A stretch of DNA of 64,000 nt from Arion vulgaris (GCA_020796225.1 CM036764.1:27716450-27780449); one strand, 5' to 3'. Shown: positions 31,440 to 41,610, counted from the stretch's first letter. Notes: a model not told the origin generated them from the sequence alone. Program-made: numbers and translations.

Positions 31440-32040
31440 ACTGTTTCGTTTTTTGAGGTTCTTTTTTCTTTCTTTTGTCCTTTTCTGCTTTTTTGCCGTT
31501 AGGCGTAGCAGGTTTAACTGATGATCGTTTCCGAGATAATGCACGTTCGGTCGCTTGATATGGTGTGGTATTGTGGAGTTTTAAGATGTCTGTAACTCCA
31601 TCAACCCATCTTTTCTTGGTCTGCCCTTTCCTCTTGATGATTCCATTTCAGGTTGTACGCTCTTGCAACTGGTGTATTCGGTTCATTCTGACCAAGTGGC
31701 CAAACCATTTGAGTCTCTGTTTTTCAATAAATCTAATAGCAGGTGTTGTTCCGACTGTTCTTCTAATTTCCTCATTTCTTATATGGTCTCTTCTTGTTTT
31801 ATTTACTGCTTTCCTCAGGCATCTCATTTCACATGTGGTAATTTTCCTTTCTTGTTCTTTTGTCAGTGCCCATGTTTGGCTCTGGTGGCACAGTGTTGGT
31901 ATAAAGATTGAATTTATAACCTGTCTTTTAGTCACTACTGGAATAGCTGGGTGTTTCAAAATTGGGGTAAGCTGGTATGTAATGTTGTTGGCTTGCTGGA
32001 TTCTAGTTTCGATCTCTCTGTTTTTTGAGGTTGACTTGTT
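31440..32040 (-). mobile_element. LINE C-terminal fragment (PTLCHQSQTW family), larger copy
   Basis: The minus-strand frame reads RQVINSIFIPTLCHQSQTWA, LTKEQERKITTCEMRCLRKA, VNKTRRDHIRNEEIRRTVGT and IRFIEKQRLKWFGHLVRMNR, then TKKRWVDGVTDILK and a 3' end near 31440. This is the standard post-RT segment of RTE-like LINEs. A shorter copy with two later insertions is at 7640-8420. Confidence 0.8.
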
Positions 32041-32390
32041 TTAATTCTTTTACATCACTCGACTTCTTTCACTGTGATTCTCTGTCTCGACATATTCATC
32101 GATTCAATGTTGACGTTCATTTTGCACGCATCATTTGAGATAATTCTAGTTTTCACCTCATCTAAATCTAGTCCCTTGTGGTTTGTACTCTGTCTAGCGG
32201 CGTTAAAGTGTGTTCATTACCTAGTTCTATATTGTGGATCACACATAGCTATAGTAAAGTTGTCTTGTGAATTTCTTATTTGCCTCCCTACGTACTGTTA
32301 GTAATTTATAATTAACAAGTTGAACATTTTATATGCTTTGTCTTTCAGGATGTTAATCTGTTCTGAAATATTTACCTGTTTGTTTAGTTT
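32041..32390. other. Unassigned sequence
   Basis: Nothing recognised beyond possible upstream remains of the LINE. Confidence 0.3.
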
Positions 32391-32653
32391 CGCCCGTGTG
32401 TTGCCGGTGTTTGCAAGGGAGTAAAGAATAGTAACACTGCGACCTACAAGGCATGTCGTAAGAGGCGATTGAAGAAGAGGTCTAGGGAAGCTACCCTAGT
32501 AAATAAAAAACCTTGCAGAAATCGGATGTGCAGGCCTACTTGTAGGCGCATAACTGACACAACGTGCAATCGCTCTTAGGCTCAGATCACATACAAATCT
32601 CAAAGAGTTGTTAACAAGTAGTCGATATGGAGCGTTCGAAGAAGGAGAAGAAG
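32391..32653 (+). mobile_element. SINE family D1, copy 3
   Basis: A full-length copy from CGCCCGTGTGTTGCCGG to the GAAGAAGGAGAAGAAG end, with the core CATGTCGTAAGAGGCGATT. Confidence 0.85.
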
Positions 32654-32857
32654 ATTGAAAACGTCAAATTTAATCTCTAAACAAAAAGATTATGCTAACA
32701 ATCAGATTACCTCATCTGATGTTGTTCTATTATGTAACCTACTATCTATGTTTATCTCTATGACATAATCTTTCTGTCCATCTGTTACATCAACTTTCTG
32801 TACTCTCTGTACAACTTTCTCAACTTTCTTTCTTTGTTTTATCTGCTTTAGAAGTAA

Positions 32858-33025
32858 ACTCCCTGTGTTTCTTTTTACCTGCATCCAACAGTTTTTAGTG
32901 TGTTTCCAGAAATTAAAGGAGATGTGAGGGGCAAAGTTTATGTAAATTTAAGAGAGATAACTATGTTTCCTAGCAACAGTGGTTGCATGTTTATGAAAGA
33001 TAACATACGAAGAGATATATTTTAA
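32858..33025 (+). pseudogene. Possible PC4 (p15 coactivator)-like fragment
   Basis: A frame open from 32858 to a stop at 33023 contains FPEIKGDVRGKVYVNLREIT and MFPSNSGCMFMKDNIRRDIF. The pattern V.GKVYVN.RE......P...G......... resembles the core of the PC4 single-strand DNA-binding fold (KGKVLIDIREYW..PGRKGISL..EQW). The segment TTTAGTGTGTTTCCAG just before codon 32909 could serve as a splice acceptor. There is no start codon or partner exon, so it may be an exon, a retro-copy or a transposon-borne gene scrap. The similarity is from memory and partial. Confidence 0.25.
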
Positions 33026-33089
33026 TGATATTATATATCCTTCTCTATTCAAATATAAAAAAGGGCAACCACTGTTGACAGCTTGTTTG

Positions 33090-33410
33090 TTTACTAGTGA
33101 AGTTGTGTTTTCTAGTTTGGTTGTGTTTTCTAGTTTAGTTGTGTTTTCTAGTTTCGTTGTGTTTTCTACTTTCGATGTGTTTTCTAGTATAGTTGTGTTT
33201 TCTAGTATAGTTGTGTTTTCTAGTTTAGTTGTGTTTTCTAGTTTCGTTGTGTTTTCTATTTTCTGATGTGTTTTCTAGTATAGTTGTGTTTTCTAGTATA
33301 GTTGTGTTTTCTAGTTTAGATGTGTTTTCTAGTTTAGATGTGTTTTCTAGTTTAGTTGTGTTTTCTAGTTTAGTTGCGTTTTCTAGTTTAGTTGAGTCTT
33401 CCAGTTTACT
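33090..33410. repeat. Minisatellite, 18-bp unit, about 18 copies
   Basis: The unit is TGTTTTCTAGTTTAGTTG. The period is a multiple of three, so one frame stays open (VVFSSL repeats); one extra base near 33259 shifts it. No coding role is supported. Confidence 0.9.
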
Positions 33411-33419
33411 TGTTTATGA

Positions 33420-33525
33420 CATGACGGTTGAAGAGGCGGGACATCTAGTCTATGAGAGAGAAATTCCGAAGGACTGTTGAAGTTCAAAAGTTCTGCTCAG
33501 GACAAGCTACTTGATGATGATGATT
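33420..33525 (+). repeat. LINE-tail-like repeat ending in (GAT)n
   Basis: Resembles 5110-5265 near its end (CAGGACAAGCTACTTGATGA). Probably a short LINE 3' end. Confidence 0.3.
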
Positions 33526-33540
33526 CAAGTTTTTGGATTC

Positions 33541-33790
33541 GAGTGGTTACCGGGGCCCAAATATGGGGTGTGAAGAGTAGAACCACTGTTACCTGCCATG
33601 CATGTCGTAAGAGGCGACTAAGGAGGTTTAGCTGAAATCGGATGCACATGTCCTAAACGTGTAGAAGTCTATGCGTTTAGGGGCCTACCAAACCAATGTG
33701 CAACGTATACACGTTCTTGGCAAAGATCAAACATATCACAAAGAGTGATTAAAATTGGTCGTAAAGAACGAACGCAAAGAAGAAGAAGAA
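33541..33790 (+). mobile_element. SINE family D2, copy 2
   Basis: A full-length copy: GGTTACCGGGGCCCAAATAT, the core CATGTCGTAAGAGGCGACT, CTAAACGTGTAGAAGTCTAT and AGAGTGATTAAAATTGGTCG, ending in GAAGAAGAAGAA. Confidence 0.88.
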
Positions 33791-33804
33791 TTAAATATGA
33801 TAGC

Positions 33805-33880
33805 TGCGTTAGGGCAGCTGTTAGCACATTTGTTTCCTAAGTGGGTGATCTTGATTCGATCCCCAGTTGGGGTGGACATT
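33805..33880 (+). mobile_element. tRNA-like SINE head
   Basis: GTTAGGGCAGCTGTTAGCAC (box A-like) and TTGATTCGATCCCCAG (box B-like) are spaced as in a tRNA. No body partner in the window. Probably a 3'-truncated SINE. Confidence 0.35.
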
Positions 33881-33914
33881 TTCCAACAGTAAACAGCTCT
33901 AACATCAACTTGGC

Positions 33915-34395
33915 CTCAATCAGAGATGTAATAGGAAGCAATCGATGACAACCTGATGTTAATACACATCACTTGTGTATCAGAGATGTAGTAGAAAGCA
34001 ATCGATGCCAACCTGATGTTAATACACATCATCTGTGTATCAGAGATGTAGTAGAAAGCAATCGATGCCAACCTGATTTTAATACACATCATCTGTGTAT
34101 CAGAGATGTAGTAGAAAGCAATCGATGCCAACCTGATGTTAGTACACATCACTTGTGTATCAGAGATGTAGTAGAAAGCAATCGATGCCAACCTGATGTT
34201 AGTATACATCACTTGTGTATCAGAGATGTAGTAGAAAGCAATCGATGCCAACCTGATGTTAGTACACATCACTTGTGTATCAGAGATGTAATAGAAAGCA
34301 ATTGATGCCAACCTGATGTTAGTACACATCACTTGTGTATCAGAGATGTAATAGAAAGCAATCGATGCCAACCTGATGTTAATACACATCACCCA
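33915..34395. repeat. Minisatellite, 60-bp unit, 8 copies
   Basis: The unit is CAGAGATGTAGTAGAAAGCA, ATCGATGCCAACCTGATGTT, AATACACATCACTTGTGTAT. Copies differ only by a few substitutions and are all exactly 60 bp, so both strands give open frames. No gene is supported. Confidence 0.95.
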
Positions 34396-34515
34396 TCGTT
34401 TCCAAGAAGTAGATAGATTCCATGATTTTTCTACAGACACGTATGAATCGGCATTATTTGTCAGAGTGAAGGAGATGAGACTGAAACCGTTAACGACCAG
34501 GCAAGAATAATTTGC

Positions 34516-34985
34516 TAGTGGTACACTCTGACTAAGTGGTTAAACCTTCGGGTTTCGAATGTCGTTGGTTTTTTTTTTTTTTTTTTTTCTACCTGATCCA
34601 GAATCACTTGACCTTTCAGCTCTTCGGCTCGGTGTCATGGACATCGTAACCTTCGGTTCGGTGCCACACACAACAAGAATCTGGAGAACCTGTGGCTTTT
34701 CTGCAAGCCCGCGGAATTGAACCGGCACTCACAGGGAGCTTGTCATCCGTCGTCCAACGCGCTACGAACACGCTGTGCAGGCGGGCAGTGTCGTTGGTTC
34801 AAATCCGGACCACGATCTTCTGTTCACTGATGTATTGTTTTAAGAGGCACGTAAGATTTTTGCTGGAGCTACGGAGTTCGTGATTTGTGCAATACGCTTG
34901 GCAGATGGAATACCATTTCTGTGGCGTGGGACCGAACCATATGGCGTAAAACCTGTGCAATGAAGTCAATCATATAGAAAACTGG
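34516..34985 (+). mobile_element. SINE family B, copy 3, split by a SINE A insertion
   Basis: The head CTCTGACTAAGTGGTTAAAC runs to ATGTCGTTGGTT, then a family A SINE intervenes (34571-34788), and the copy resumes at TGTCGTTGGTTCAAATCCGG, within box B, and ends at GTGCAATGAAGTCAATC. Confidence 0.85.
34571..34788 (-). mobile_element. SINE family A, copy 2, nested in SINE B
   Basis: Minus-strand family A copy with a T18 run (its A tail) at the left edge. The 11-bp target duplication TGTCGTTGGTT is at 34560-34570 and 34789-34799. Confidence 0.9.
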
Positions 34986-34989
34986 AGTG

Positions 34990-35065
34990 ATCATTTACTT
35001 TACTCTGATGGAAATGTTGAGACGATGTGAGCACCTATGGACATGTCAGGAATGCAATGATGACG
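34990..35065 (+). mobile_element. 3' scrap of RNase H LINE
   Basis: GTGAGCACCTATGGACATGT and CAGGAATGCAATGATGAC match the 3' ends at 18830 and 53600 (GAGCACCTATGGGTCTGCCC, GGAGTGCAATGA). Confidence 0.6.
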
Positions 35066-35877
35066 ATCATCACTAATCACTCATCGTATACCGTTGATAA
35101 AATAAAAAGCATGAACAAACACCGAAGTGCTCAATATGCAATATCGTATAAAGTGCAGAGAGTAGAGAGACAATCCTCTGCATCAGTCACAGTCACCAGT
35201 TTCACCTGCAGTTACTGGGACAATAATTGCAACTCCATAATAAGCCATTACGGCCACAGCAGATGATGTCATTCAGCACAGAACAAACTACGTGAAGTAA
35301 AACCTCTTGATGTGTTATAGTGTTATATGTGTTGCAGGGTGTGAAATGTCTCTCAATTCCCATTTCTCAACTCAAGTATGCAGGAGGTAGCCGAGCCAAT
35401 GATTATACCTATCGTTCCGTGTTTTTCATAATCATCTACTATATCTTTGTCCCTCCCATCTCTATAATCTTTGCCTCTCCCATCTCTCTATCTGTCTATC
35501 CTAACTCTATACTAAACATATTTATGTCTCACTCTATATGTCTCTCAGTTCTTCACCTCTCTCTACCTTGTTGACTTTCTTGACGACGTTGAAGGTTTCA
35601 ATATGTAATCAACAACGAGATTTGATTCTATTGAAATACGACCACGATCCACAGATAACCACAGAATATATCTTGTACAAAAATTGATTTCATTTATAAT
35701 GGCAGACTCTTGCAACCAGAGCGAACATTCAATTTGTATTCTGCACAATGATTAGTACTATCGATTTCATTTCTTTCCATATTCATAAAACTCAAGATAA
35801 CGCTATCTTTAGGCTGGTTGTACGTGCTTTCATCATTTTTATTTTCTGAATTCATATTTTAATTCTGTCTCTATACA
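35066..35877. other. Unassigned sequence
   Basis: A possible splice acceptor at 35338 (GTGTTGCAG) opens into CLSIPISQLKYAGGSRANDY, but there is no recognised family and no good donor. A pyrimidine-rich stretch follows (35440-35575). Confidence 0.25.
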
Positions 35878-35975
35878 CTTAGCTATCTCATAAGTAATGC
35901 GCAATTTTACTTGTTCAAGTTTACGATTATAATGAGAAAACTTAATACGCTGCTGACTATAACCAGGTAACAATG
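35878..35975 (+). repeat. Direct duplication, left copy
   Basis: AGCTATCTCATAAGTAATGC, the stretch ATTATAATGAGAAAACTTA and GACTATAACCAG recur at 36735-36835 with about 85% identity. Confidence 0.65.
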
Positions 35976-36182
35976 TCAGGCCGTTTATTATATATAGAGC
36001 CCGCCCTGGACGAGCCACACCGAGTGGACCCAGTACTAATGAACGTGGAAATGTGTGTAAAACTCCCAAGTGTCACCTATCCTTCGATCGAGAGCTCTCA
36101 GAGTTTTGTAAGAGGAAGTAGTTTGCCATTTGGCGTTTACGTGAAGGCTCCCACTCTTTGGCCATGGTCAAGTGGGCACTAG
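35973..36182 (+). CDS. Unrecognised 69-codon open frame
   Basis: ATG at 35973 to a stop at 36180, reading MSGRLLYIEPALDEPHRVDP through PSVTYPSIESSQSFVRGSSL. It is GC-richer than its surroundings, follows a possible acceptor (AACCAG|GTAACA), and its end overlaps the first unit of the 54-bp array. No family recognised. It could be an exon or chance. Confidence 0.2.
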   Translation: MSGRLLYIEPALDEPHRVDPVLMNVEMCVKLPSVTYPSIESSQSFVRGSSLPFGVYVKAPTLWPWSSGH

Positions 36183-36440
36183 CACAGTAAGAACAAATAC
36201 TACACTGTCATCTTAGTCAAAAGTGGGCACTAGCACTGTAAGAACAAATAGCCTACTACTTTGATTTTAGCTAAAAGTGGGCACTAGCACTGTAAGAACA
36301 GATATCCTACTACTTTGATTTTAGCCAAAAGTGGGCACTAGCACTGTAAGAACAGATAGCCTACTACTTTGATTTTAGCCAAAAGTGGGCACTAGCACTG
36401 TAAGAACAGATACCTACTACTTTGATTTTAGCCAAAAGGC
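36165..36440. repeat. Minisatellite, 54-bp unit, about 5 copies
   Basis: The unit is AAAAGTGGGCACTAGCACTG, TAAGAACAGATAGCCTACTA, CTTTGATTTTAGCC. The first copy is diverged (ACACTGTCATCTTAGTC). Confidence 0.9.
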
Positions 36441-36522
36441 CTAAGAAGAACAGATGTCAAGCTGACAGCCAGTGTATGTCTTCAAAAAATAGCGATACTA
36501 CTATTGTCTTTAGTACATTGCT

Positions 36523-36725
36523 GCCCGCCTGTCCAGCGGTTCCGTAGCTCTTTGACGACGGATAAAGTCCTCCGTGAGAGCGAATTCAATTCCGCGGGCT
36601 AGCAGAAAAACCACAGGTTCTCCCGATTTACAATGTTTGTGGCACCGAACCGAAGGGTTACGACGTCCATGGCACCGAGCCGAAGAGATGAAAGCTCAAG
36701 TGCTTCTGGATCATTTTTAAAAAAA
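36523..36725 (+). mobile_element. SINE family A, copy 3
   Basis: GCCCGCCTGTCCAGCG start, AATTCAATTCCGCGGGC box B, CCGAACCGAAGGGTTACGAC and AAGCTCAAGTGCTTCTGGAT, with an A/T-rich end. Confidence 0.85.
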
Positions 36726-36734
36726 ACATTCGTA

Positions 36735-36835
36735 TAGCTATCTCATAAGTAATTCGCAATTTTATATTTTCATGTTTACCATTATAATGAGCAAACTTAT
36801 TACGTTTCTGATTATAACCACACAACAGTGTCAAG
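36735..36835 (+). repeat. Direct duplication, right copy
   Basis: Partner of 35878-35975. It directly follows the SINE A copy. Confidence 0.65.
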
Positions 36836-37139
36836 CAGTGCCCACCGTGTAATGTTTGAAATAATAGATATACTATAAATGTTAAATGATTATTTACTAC
36901 ATGTTAGTACAAAATTTCGATGGAATAATCTGCACCAACTTAAATATGGGTTTACTATAGATAATGTATAGTTATCTTCTTGTTGATAAATAGTTTTATT
37001 TATTTAATTGCTTCTCTAAACATTAGCAGCTCGTCTTACATTCGCGTATCACTTGCATGTTTTTATATATGTGGTAATTGACATTATTCGGTTAAACAGT
37101 CCGTAGACTGAAGATAAGTTGAATGATTACTTACTGTCA
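36836..37139. other. Unassigned AT-rich sequence
   Basis: Nothing recognised. Confidence 0.3.
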
Positions 37140-37870
37140 TTGAAATTTGTCTCATCATAAAATTAGACATGGATCTGTAGGGTGGATTATGGTTCGTTCA
37201 GTGCGCAGACAATGGACTGAATACCTACAAGGGTCAACAAGTCGCAGCATTACATTCATCTTCGGTCCGGGGTACACAGGTGTCGATGACAATGAGAAAG
37301 CAGATATGCAGGTTGACTCTGCCACTAGCACTATTCGGACGGGTGGGGATGGGTGGTATTTTGGGTTTTCCCGATCCAGAAGCACTTGAGCTTTTCAGCT
37401 CTTCGACTCGGTGCCATAGACATCGTAACCCTTCGGTTCGGTGCCACGAACAACGTAAATCTGGGGAATCTGGGGCTTTTTCTGCCATCCCGTGGAATTG
37501 AACCCGCACACACAGAAGGATAGTCACCCGTAGTCCAACGCGCTACAAACACGCTGGGCAGACGGGCGATGGGGTGGTATAGCAGCTAATGGATAGAGCT
37601 TACATTCTGAACACCTTCATAGAGTGTGGCCGAAGAGGACTTTAATCTAATCTACTACATGTTATGAACTAGTAGGTATCAAGAGCTTAGATTGAAGATT
37701 GGTATGACCAGAAAAGAGCAGCACAACATGCGTAAGAGTAGGATAATCAGTCAACATCCAACTGCTGCGGTTAGCTGCTGGATGATGTTGGGGATGTAGC
37801 GACGGAGATCGAAACACCAATGGACATGTCCGGAGTGCAATGAAAATATTCCAAACTTAAACTGAATTGA
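37140..37870 (+). mobile_element. RNase H LINE fragment, copy B, split by a SINE
   Basis: It starts inside the RNase H domain: RRQWTEYLQGSTSRSITFIF, GPGYTGVDDNEKADMQVDSA (the usual PGHxGVxxNExAD block with His changed to Tyr), then a SINE A insertion, then the 3' end (GACATGTCCGGAGTGCAATG). Confidence 0.75.
37360..37567 (-). mobile_element. SINE family A, copy 4, nested in a LINE
   Basis: Minus-strand copy with target duplication GATGGGTGGTAT (37348-37359) / GATGGGGTGGTAT (37568-37580). Removing it rejoins the LINE. Confidence 0.88.
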
Positions 37871-38155
37871 AACTGTCATTACTTGATTTGTGCTATAAAT
37901 GAGATTTAATAGTAGTGTTTTCCTTGATTTGTGCTATAAAATTTGGATTTAATAGTAGTGTTTGTCCTTGATTTGTGCTATAATTGGGATTTAATAAATA
38001 GTAGGTGTCTTATTCTTGATTTAATAGAGTTTGTTGATTGAAATTGAGATAATAGTAGTGTCATTACTTGATTTATGATATAAATGAGATTTAATAGTAG
38101 TGTTTTCCCTTGATTTCTATTATAAACGAGATTTAATGTTAGTGTCATTCAAATA
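37870..38155. repeat. Minisatellite, about 40-bp unit, about 7 copies
   Basis: The unit is roughly CTTGATTTGTGCTATAAATG, AGATTTAATAGTAGTGTTTT, with length changes in the middle copies. Confidence 0.8.
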
Positions 38156-38755
38156 CAAACTATCTGACGCTAGACATTCTGACCAGAAATACGTTAATAT
38201 TATGCCTATCAAACTGTAATAGAGATTCATAGGAATAAAAAACCAGTGCTTTGATCTTCCTATTCCTGCGAGTCAAATAAAACAGAGAAATGAAAACAGA
38301 GCAGACAAAACAATTATCAGACTAATTTTTACTTAATTTTGATTGATGGTCTCGAATAACAGTTATCATTATCTTGTATCAGGTCTGGTTGAGCTTGGTG
38401 TTTGCATCTGTTTTACTTATTGGTATTAAAATTATCCTTGATTTGTTTTCTATGAGGCATAGCACGTTCAGTGTTTATTATGCTGGGTTTATTTTTTTGT
38501 TAGTAATTATCATCAAATAGCTTGTTCTGAGAAGAACTTTGCCACCCCAACATTCCTACGTAATTTCTCTCTCTCTCATAGGCCAGATGTCCCACCTCTG
38601 TAGCTGTCATGTTCCCACCATGTTACACCCTGAATCCATCTTTTCCGTGGACATCCTCTTCTACTCTTTGCCGGTATGCCTCCTTCAACGATGGTCTTCT
38701 CCAGTCCTTCGTGTCTCTTTATATGTAAAAAATATATCTCAATTTTCTATTTCCT
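38156..38755. other. Unassigned sequence
   Basis: A stretch at 38480-38590 (CAAATAGCTTGTTCTGAGAAGAACTTTGCCACC..) resembles 7432-7515 (AATAGTTTGTTCTGATCATAACTTTGCCACC..CAGATGTCCCACCTCTGTAG), so it contains another low-copy interspersed repeat of unknown type. Confidence 0.45.
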
Positions 38756-39006
38756 ATAAGGGTTTTAAAGCCGAAGGATTGACTTCATTGCACCGGGTTT
38801 TACCCCATATGGCTCGGTCCCTATCCGCAGAAATGGCACGCCACCTGCCGAGAGTATTGCACAAAGCACAACTCCGTAGCTCCAGCAACAATCCTAGGGG
38901 TCTCTGGAAAAAACTGCACTCGTGAATAGAAGGCCGCGGTCCGGATTCGAACCCACGACCTTCGACTCGCAAGGCAAAGGGCTTAACCACTCAGCCACAG
39001 AGACCC
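38756..39006 (-). mobile_element. SINE family B, copy 4 (full length)
   Basis: Reverse of 23307-23560. CCGGATTCGAACCCACGACC and CCACTCAGCCACAGAGACCC carry boxes B and A. The target duplication TCTATTTCCTAT lies at 38744-38755 and 39007-39018. Confidence 0.92.
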
Positions 39007-39018
39007 CTCTATTTCCTA

Positions 39019-39569
39019 TTTGTAGCATTAGCCAGTTTTCTTTGATTTTGAGTTCTTTCTGGATAAATCGCTTTGTTCTTTTCTCTTTCCATGATATACG
39101 GAGGACTCTTATGTATCACTTACATTCAATAGCACGTATATGTTTTTAAACTAGCCTTGTTAATTATCTATGCTTCTTTAGTGCTACTTGATTTCATCGG
39201 CCTGCTCACAAGTTTCAGCTTCGACTGACTTCAGAAATACATAACTAACACTATCAAACATATTTGTTTTTCCAGATGTTACCACCACATGACAACAATT
39301 ACAAAACCTCAGGAATATAATACGCCAAGCTTGTAATAATCATAATATTAAATATGACATAAATAAAATAGAAATCATGACAATAAACAAATAAGAAAAG
39401 TCAACACAGATCAATAACAAAGGCTAAAATCTAAAGCAGGTGTATAATTCAAGTACATAGGAAGTATAATATCAGCTGGAAATTAAAAGTGGAAAACGAA
39501 AACAGATGTCACAAAGCAAAATAACATATTGACATATGTCACATTACTGAACAACAAATAATATAATAA
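39019..39569. other. Unassigned AT-rich sequence
   Basis: Nothing recognised. Confidence 0.3.
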
Positions 39570-39860
39570 TAATTTCTCTAGTACCGTTATACGTTACATA
39601 GGACATACAAGTAATTTCTCCACATCACTCTCTCCTTGGCAACTTGCTCAATCTCCTCCATGGATCTGAGACCGATATTTCTTGCCTCTCTCAGCAATGT
39701 TCGTTTCAGGGCCTACTTAGGTCGTCCTCGCTTTCTCGAAGCCTTGGCATCCCACTTCAATGCTTGCTTTGTTATTCTCTGATACTTTCTTCTCAAGGTG
39801 TGTCCAACATATCTCCATCTTCTCCTTCTTATAACAGTTGTTACTAGTGGTAATGAACAA
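39570..39860 (-). mobile_element. LINE 3' end (ATT-tail family)
   Basis: From the (ATA)n-like tail and TACCGTTATACGTTACATAG to TTCTCCTTCTTATAACAGTTG. On the minus strand it encodes a C-terminal RRRRWRYVGHTLRR.. and KRGRPK-type block, parallel to 51655-52000. Confidence 0.75.
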
Positions 39861-40435
39861 CAAGTACATGTCTATAAAAAGCACTATATATCCCGTTGTC
39901 CCAACCCTGTGCTACCAACTATAGAAATGGACGAGTACAGAAAAAGACAAAACTTAAATCACAGCAATAGAAATGAGATGTTTGATCAGATTGTTCAATG
40001 TATCGAGAATAGAGAGAAAGAGAGAGAGACGATTAGAAAGAAAGAGAGAGACGATTAGAGAGAAGAGAGACAATAGAGAAGAAAAACAATTAGAGAGAAA
40101 GACGATTAGGAAAGTTAAAACAATCAGTTCCAAAGTGGTTGTAAAAGCAACAACAGAATTCATCCAAAGTCAATAGATCAATTGGTTCGATCATACAACA
40201 CGATTGCCTTCAAATAGTATACCACAACAGGCAATGATACATAACCAACACAGGAACATGGAAGGGTTTGGGGGGGATAGGATAAGAACTAGGCAAGCGC
40301 TGGAGTGACCTTCTGGTAGAGTAACTGTACAATGGCTACTGAAACTGCTGGTCCTTTTCTATCACTGTCTTTGTCTGAAATTGGTAAGACATGATTAGAA
40401 GACAAAATTATTTTATAATGTGCTCTTTTTATGTA
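39861..40435. other. Purine-rich stretch
   Basis: GAGAGAAAGAGAGAGACGAT-type purine runs at 40010-40110, then what may be a LINE scrap. CAAAGTGGTTGTAAAAGCAA, ACAGAATTCATCCAAAGTCA and TTGGTTCGATCATACAACA recall the SNDRRK LINE family only weakly. Confidence 0.25.
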
Positions 40436-40560
40436 AAAACACGTAATCACAAAGTACTGTAGTTTTACAAATTACAAAAACAATGACAAAATACAGCAAC
40501 GTTTCGACCAACAAGGCCTTTATCAAGAAAACGAACACAAGGAGTGACAAATAAAAAAAA
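40436..40560 (-). repeat. Penelope-like terminal repeat (pLTR)
   Basis: More than 90% alike to 1205-1335. It lies downstream of the minus-strand Penelope coding remnant, with the hammerhead-like strand on the same (minus) strand as that coding sequence, the expected orientation for this element class. Confidence 0.6.
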
Positions 40561-40734
40561 AATATGGAAGACTACATACAAACGTTTTTAATGAAAATCA
40601 GGGAATAAAAACGAATAACGAAATAAATGTAACACAAAAACACACATAAAAACTAGAAATAGAAAGGAAGAGAAACAATGATATATCTAGTAAATATATA
40701 ACTTAAATACATTCAACATATGCCCATATAGATT

Positions 40735-41610
40735 ATAAGGCATGGGAAGAGAAAGTACTAAGAAGCATAGGAATGTAATACGTTGAGACCACGTGGTTGC
40801 AAGGTATCATACAAAGAAATCAACCGATTCTCCAGAGCAAATCGACTGCGATCATCCGGGAACATGATCGGATGGCTGTGACCTGGACATCGTGAGCTCC
40901 TAAATGGCCAGTATCATTGTAATGGGTGGCTACTGGGGTCACAGAGCATTGGCGAATAGGTCACTGAGCCTCTTGCCTGTCTCGCCGATTTAAGCCATGT
41001 TACACCGCTTACAGATAATGGCATGGATAAGATTACGGGACTCGCATGTGAAACCATCGTCAAGAACAAACGTGGCTAAAGGAAAAGATACAGTACGTGT
41101 CTGTATCACATAAGCACACGTGTTGCAACGTTGACGGCCACACTGGACAGTGCCAAAATGAGTCTGGATATTGGACTTAACTCGACTGTGTACCAACATA
41201 TCCTTAAGACTTCTGTCCCATCTGTAAGCTACCAAAGGATAGTTGGGGAAGACAGAACGGGTCTCAGGATCTGACTTAAGGATAGACAGATGACGAAATA
41301 AAACATTTTTCACCAGTGAACTATGCGGGTGGAAAGTTAAGATAAGTTTTACTCTGTCAGAGTTAGTAATCCTATGCTGGCTGGTAAGGGCCTGCTGGCG
41401 AGCAATTTTCTGAACTCGATGCATAGCCGAGACAAACACCGTCTCCGGGTATAGGCGCCTGCGGAAGAAATCAAGCATCTCGCGAGCTCTCTCAAGGAAA
41501 TCATCGTCCTCGGTACAAAGGCGACGAAGGCAAAGAGTCACGACAAGCCCGGGGATGGGAAGAGGTATAAAGGAGAAAACTATGTGCATCAGTAGGCTTG
41601 TAATTTCTTG
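40735..41610 (-). pseudogene. Penelope-like element: RT thumb to GIY-YIG endonuclease
   Basis: Penelope-like elements code for a reverse transcriptase followed by a GIY-YIG nuclease. On the minus strand, a frame near 41600 reads KPTDAHSFLLYTSSHP. A frameshift leads into RLCTEDDDFLERAREMLDFF, SAMHRVQKIARQQALTSQHR, FHPHSSLVKNVLFRHLSILK and GTVQCGRQRCNTCAYVIQTR, the CxxC region before the nuclease. Then RNLIHAIICKRCNMA is followed by TAA and IGETGKRLSDLF. The stop replaces the Tyr expected in YIGET, so the nuclease is dead in this copy. Degraded nuclease sequence continues to about 40735. The palm domain upstream is missing (5' truncation near 41610). Same family as 63440-64000. Confidence 0.85.

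Noticed and set aside
33973..34395. CRISPR-like regular array
   Set aside because: Units are identical throughout with no unique spacers, and the context is eukaryotic. It is a minisatellite.
33916..34440. 174-codon minus-strand and 110-codon plus-strand frames
   Set aside because: Both cover the 60-bp array. Exact unit length keeps any stop-free frame open.
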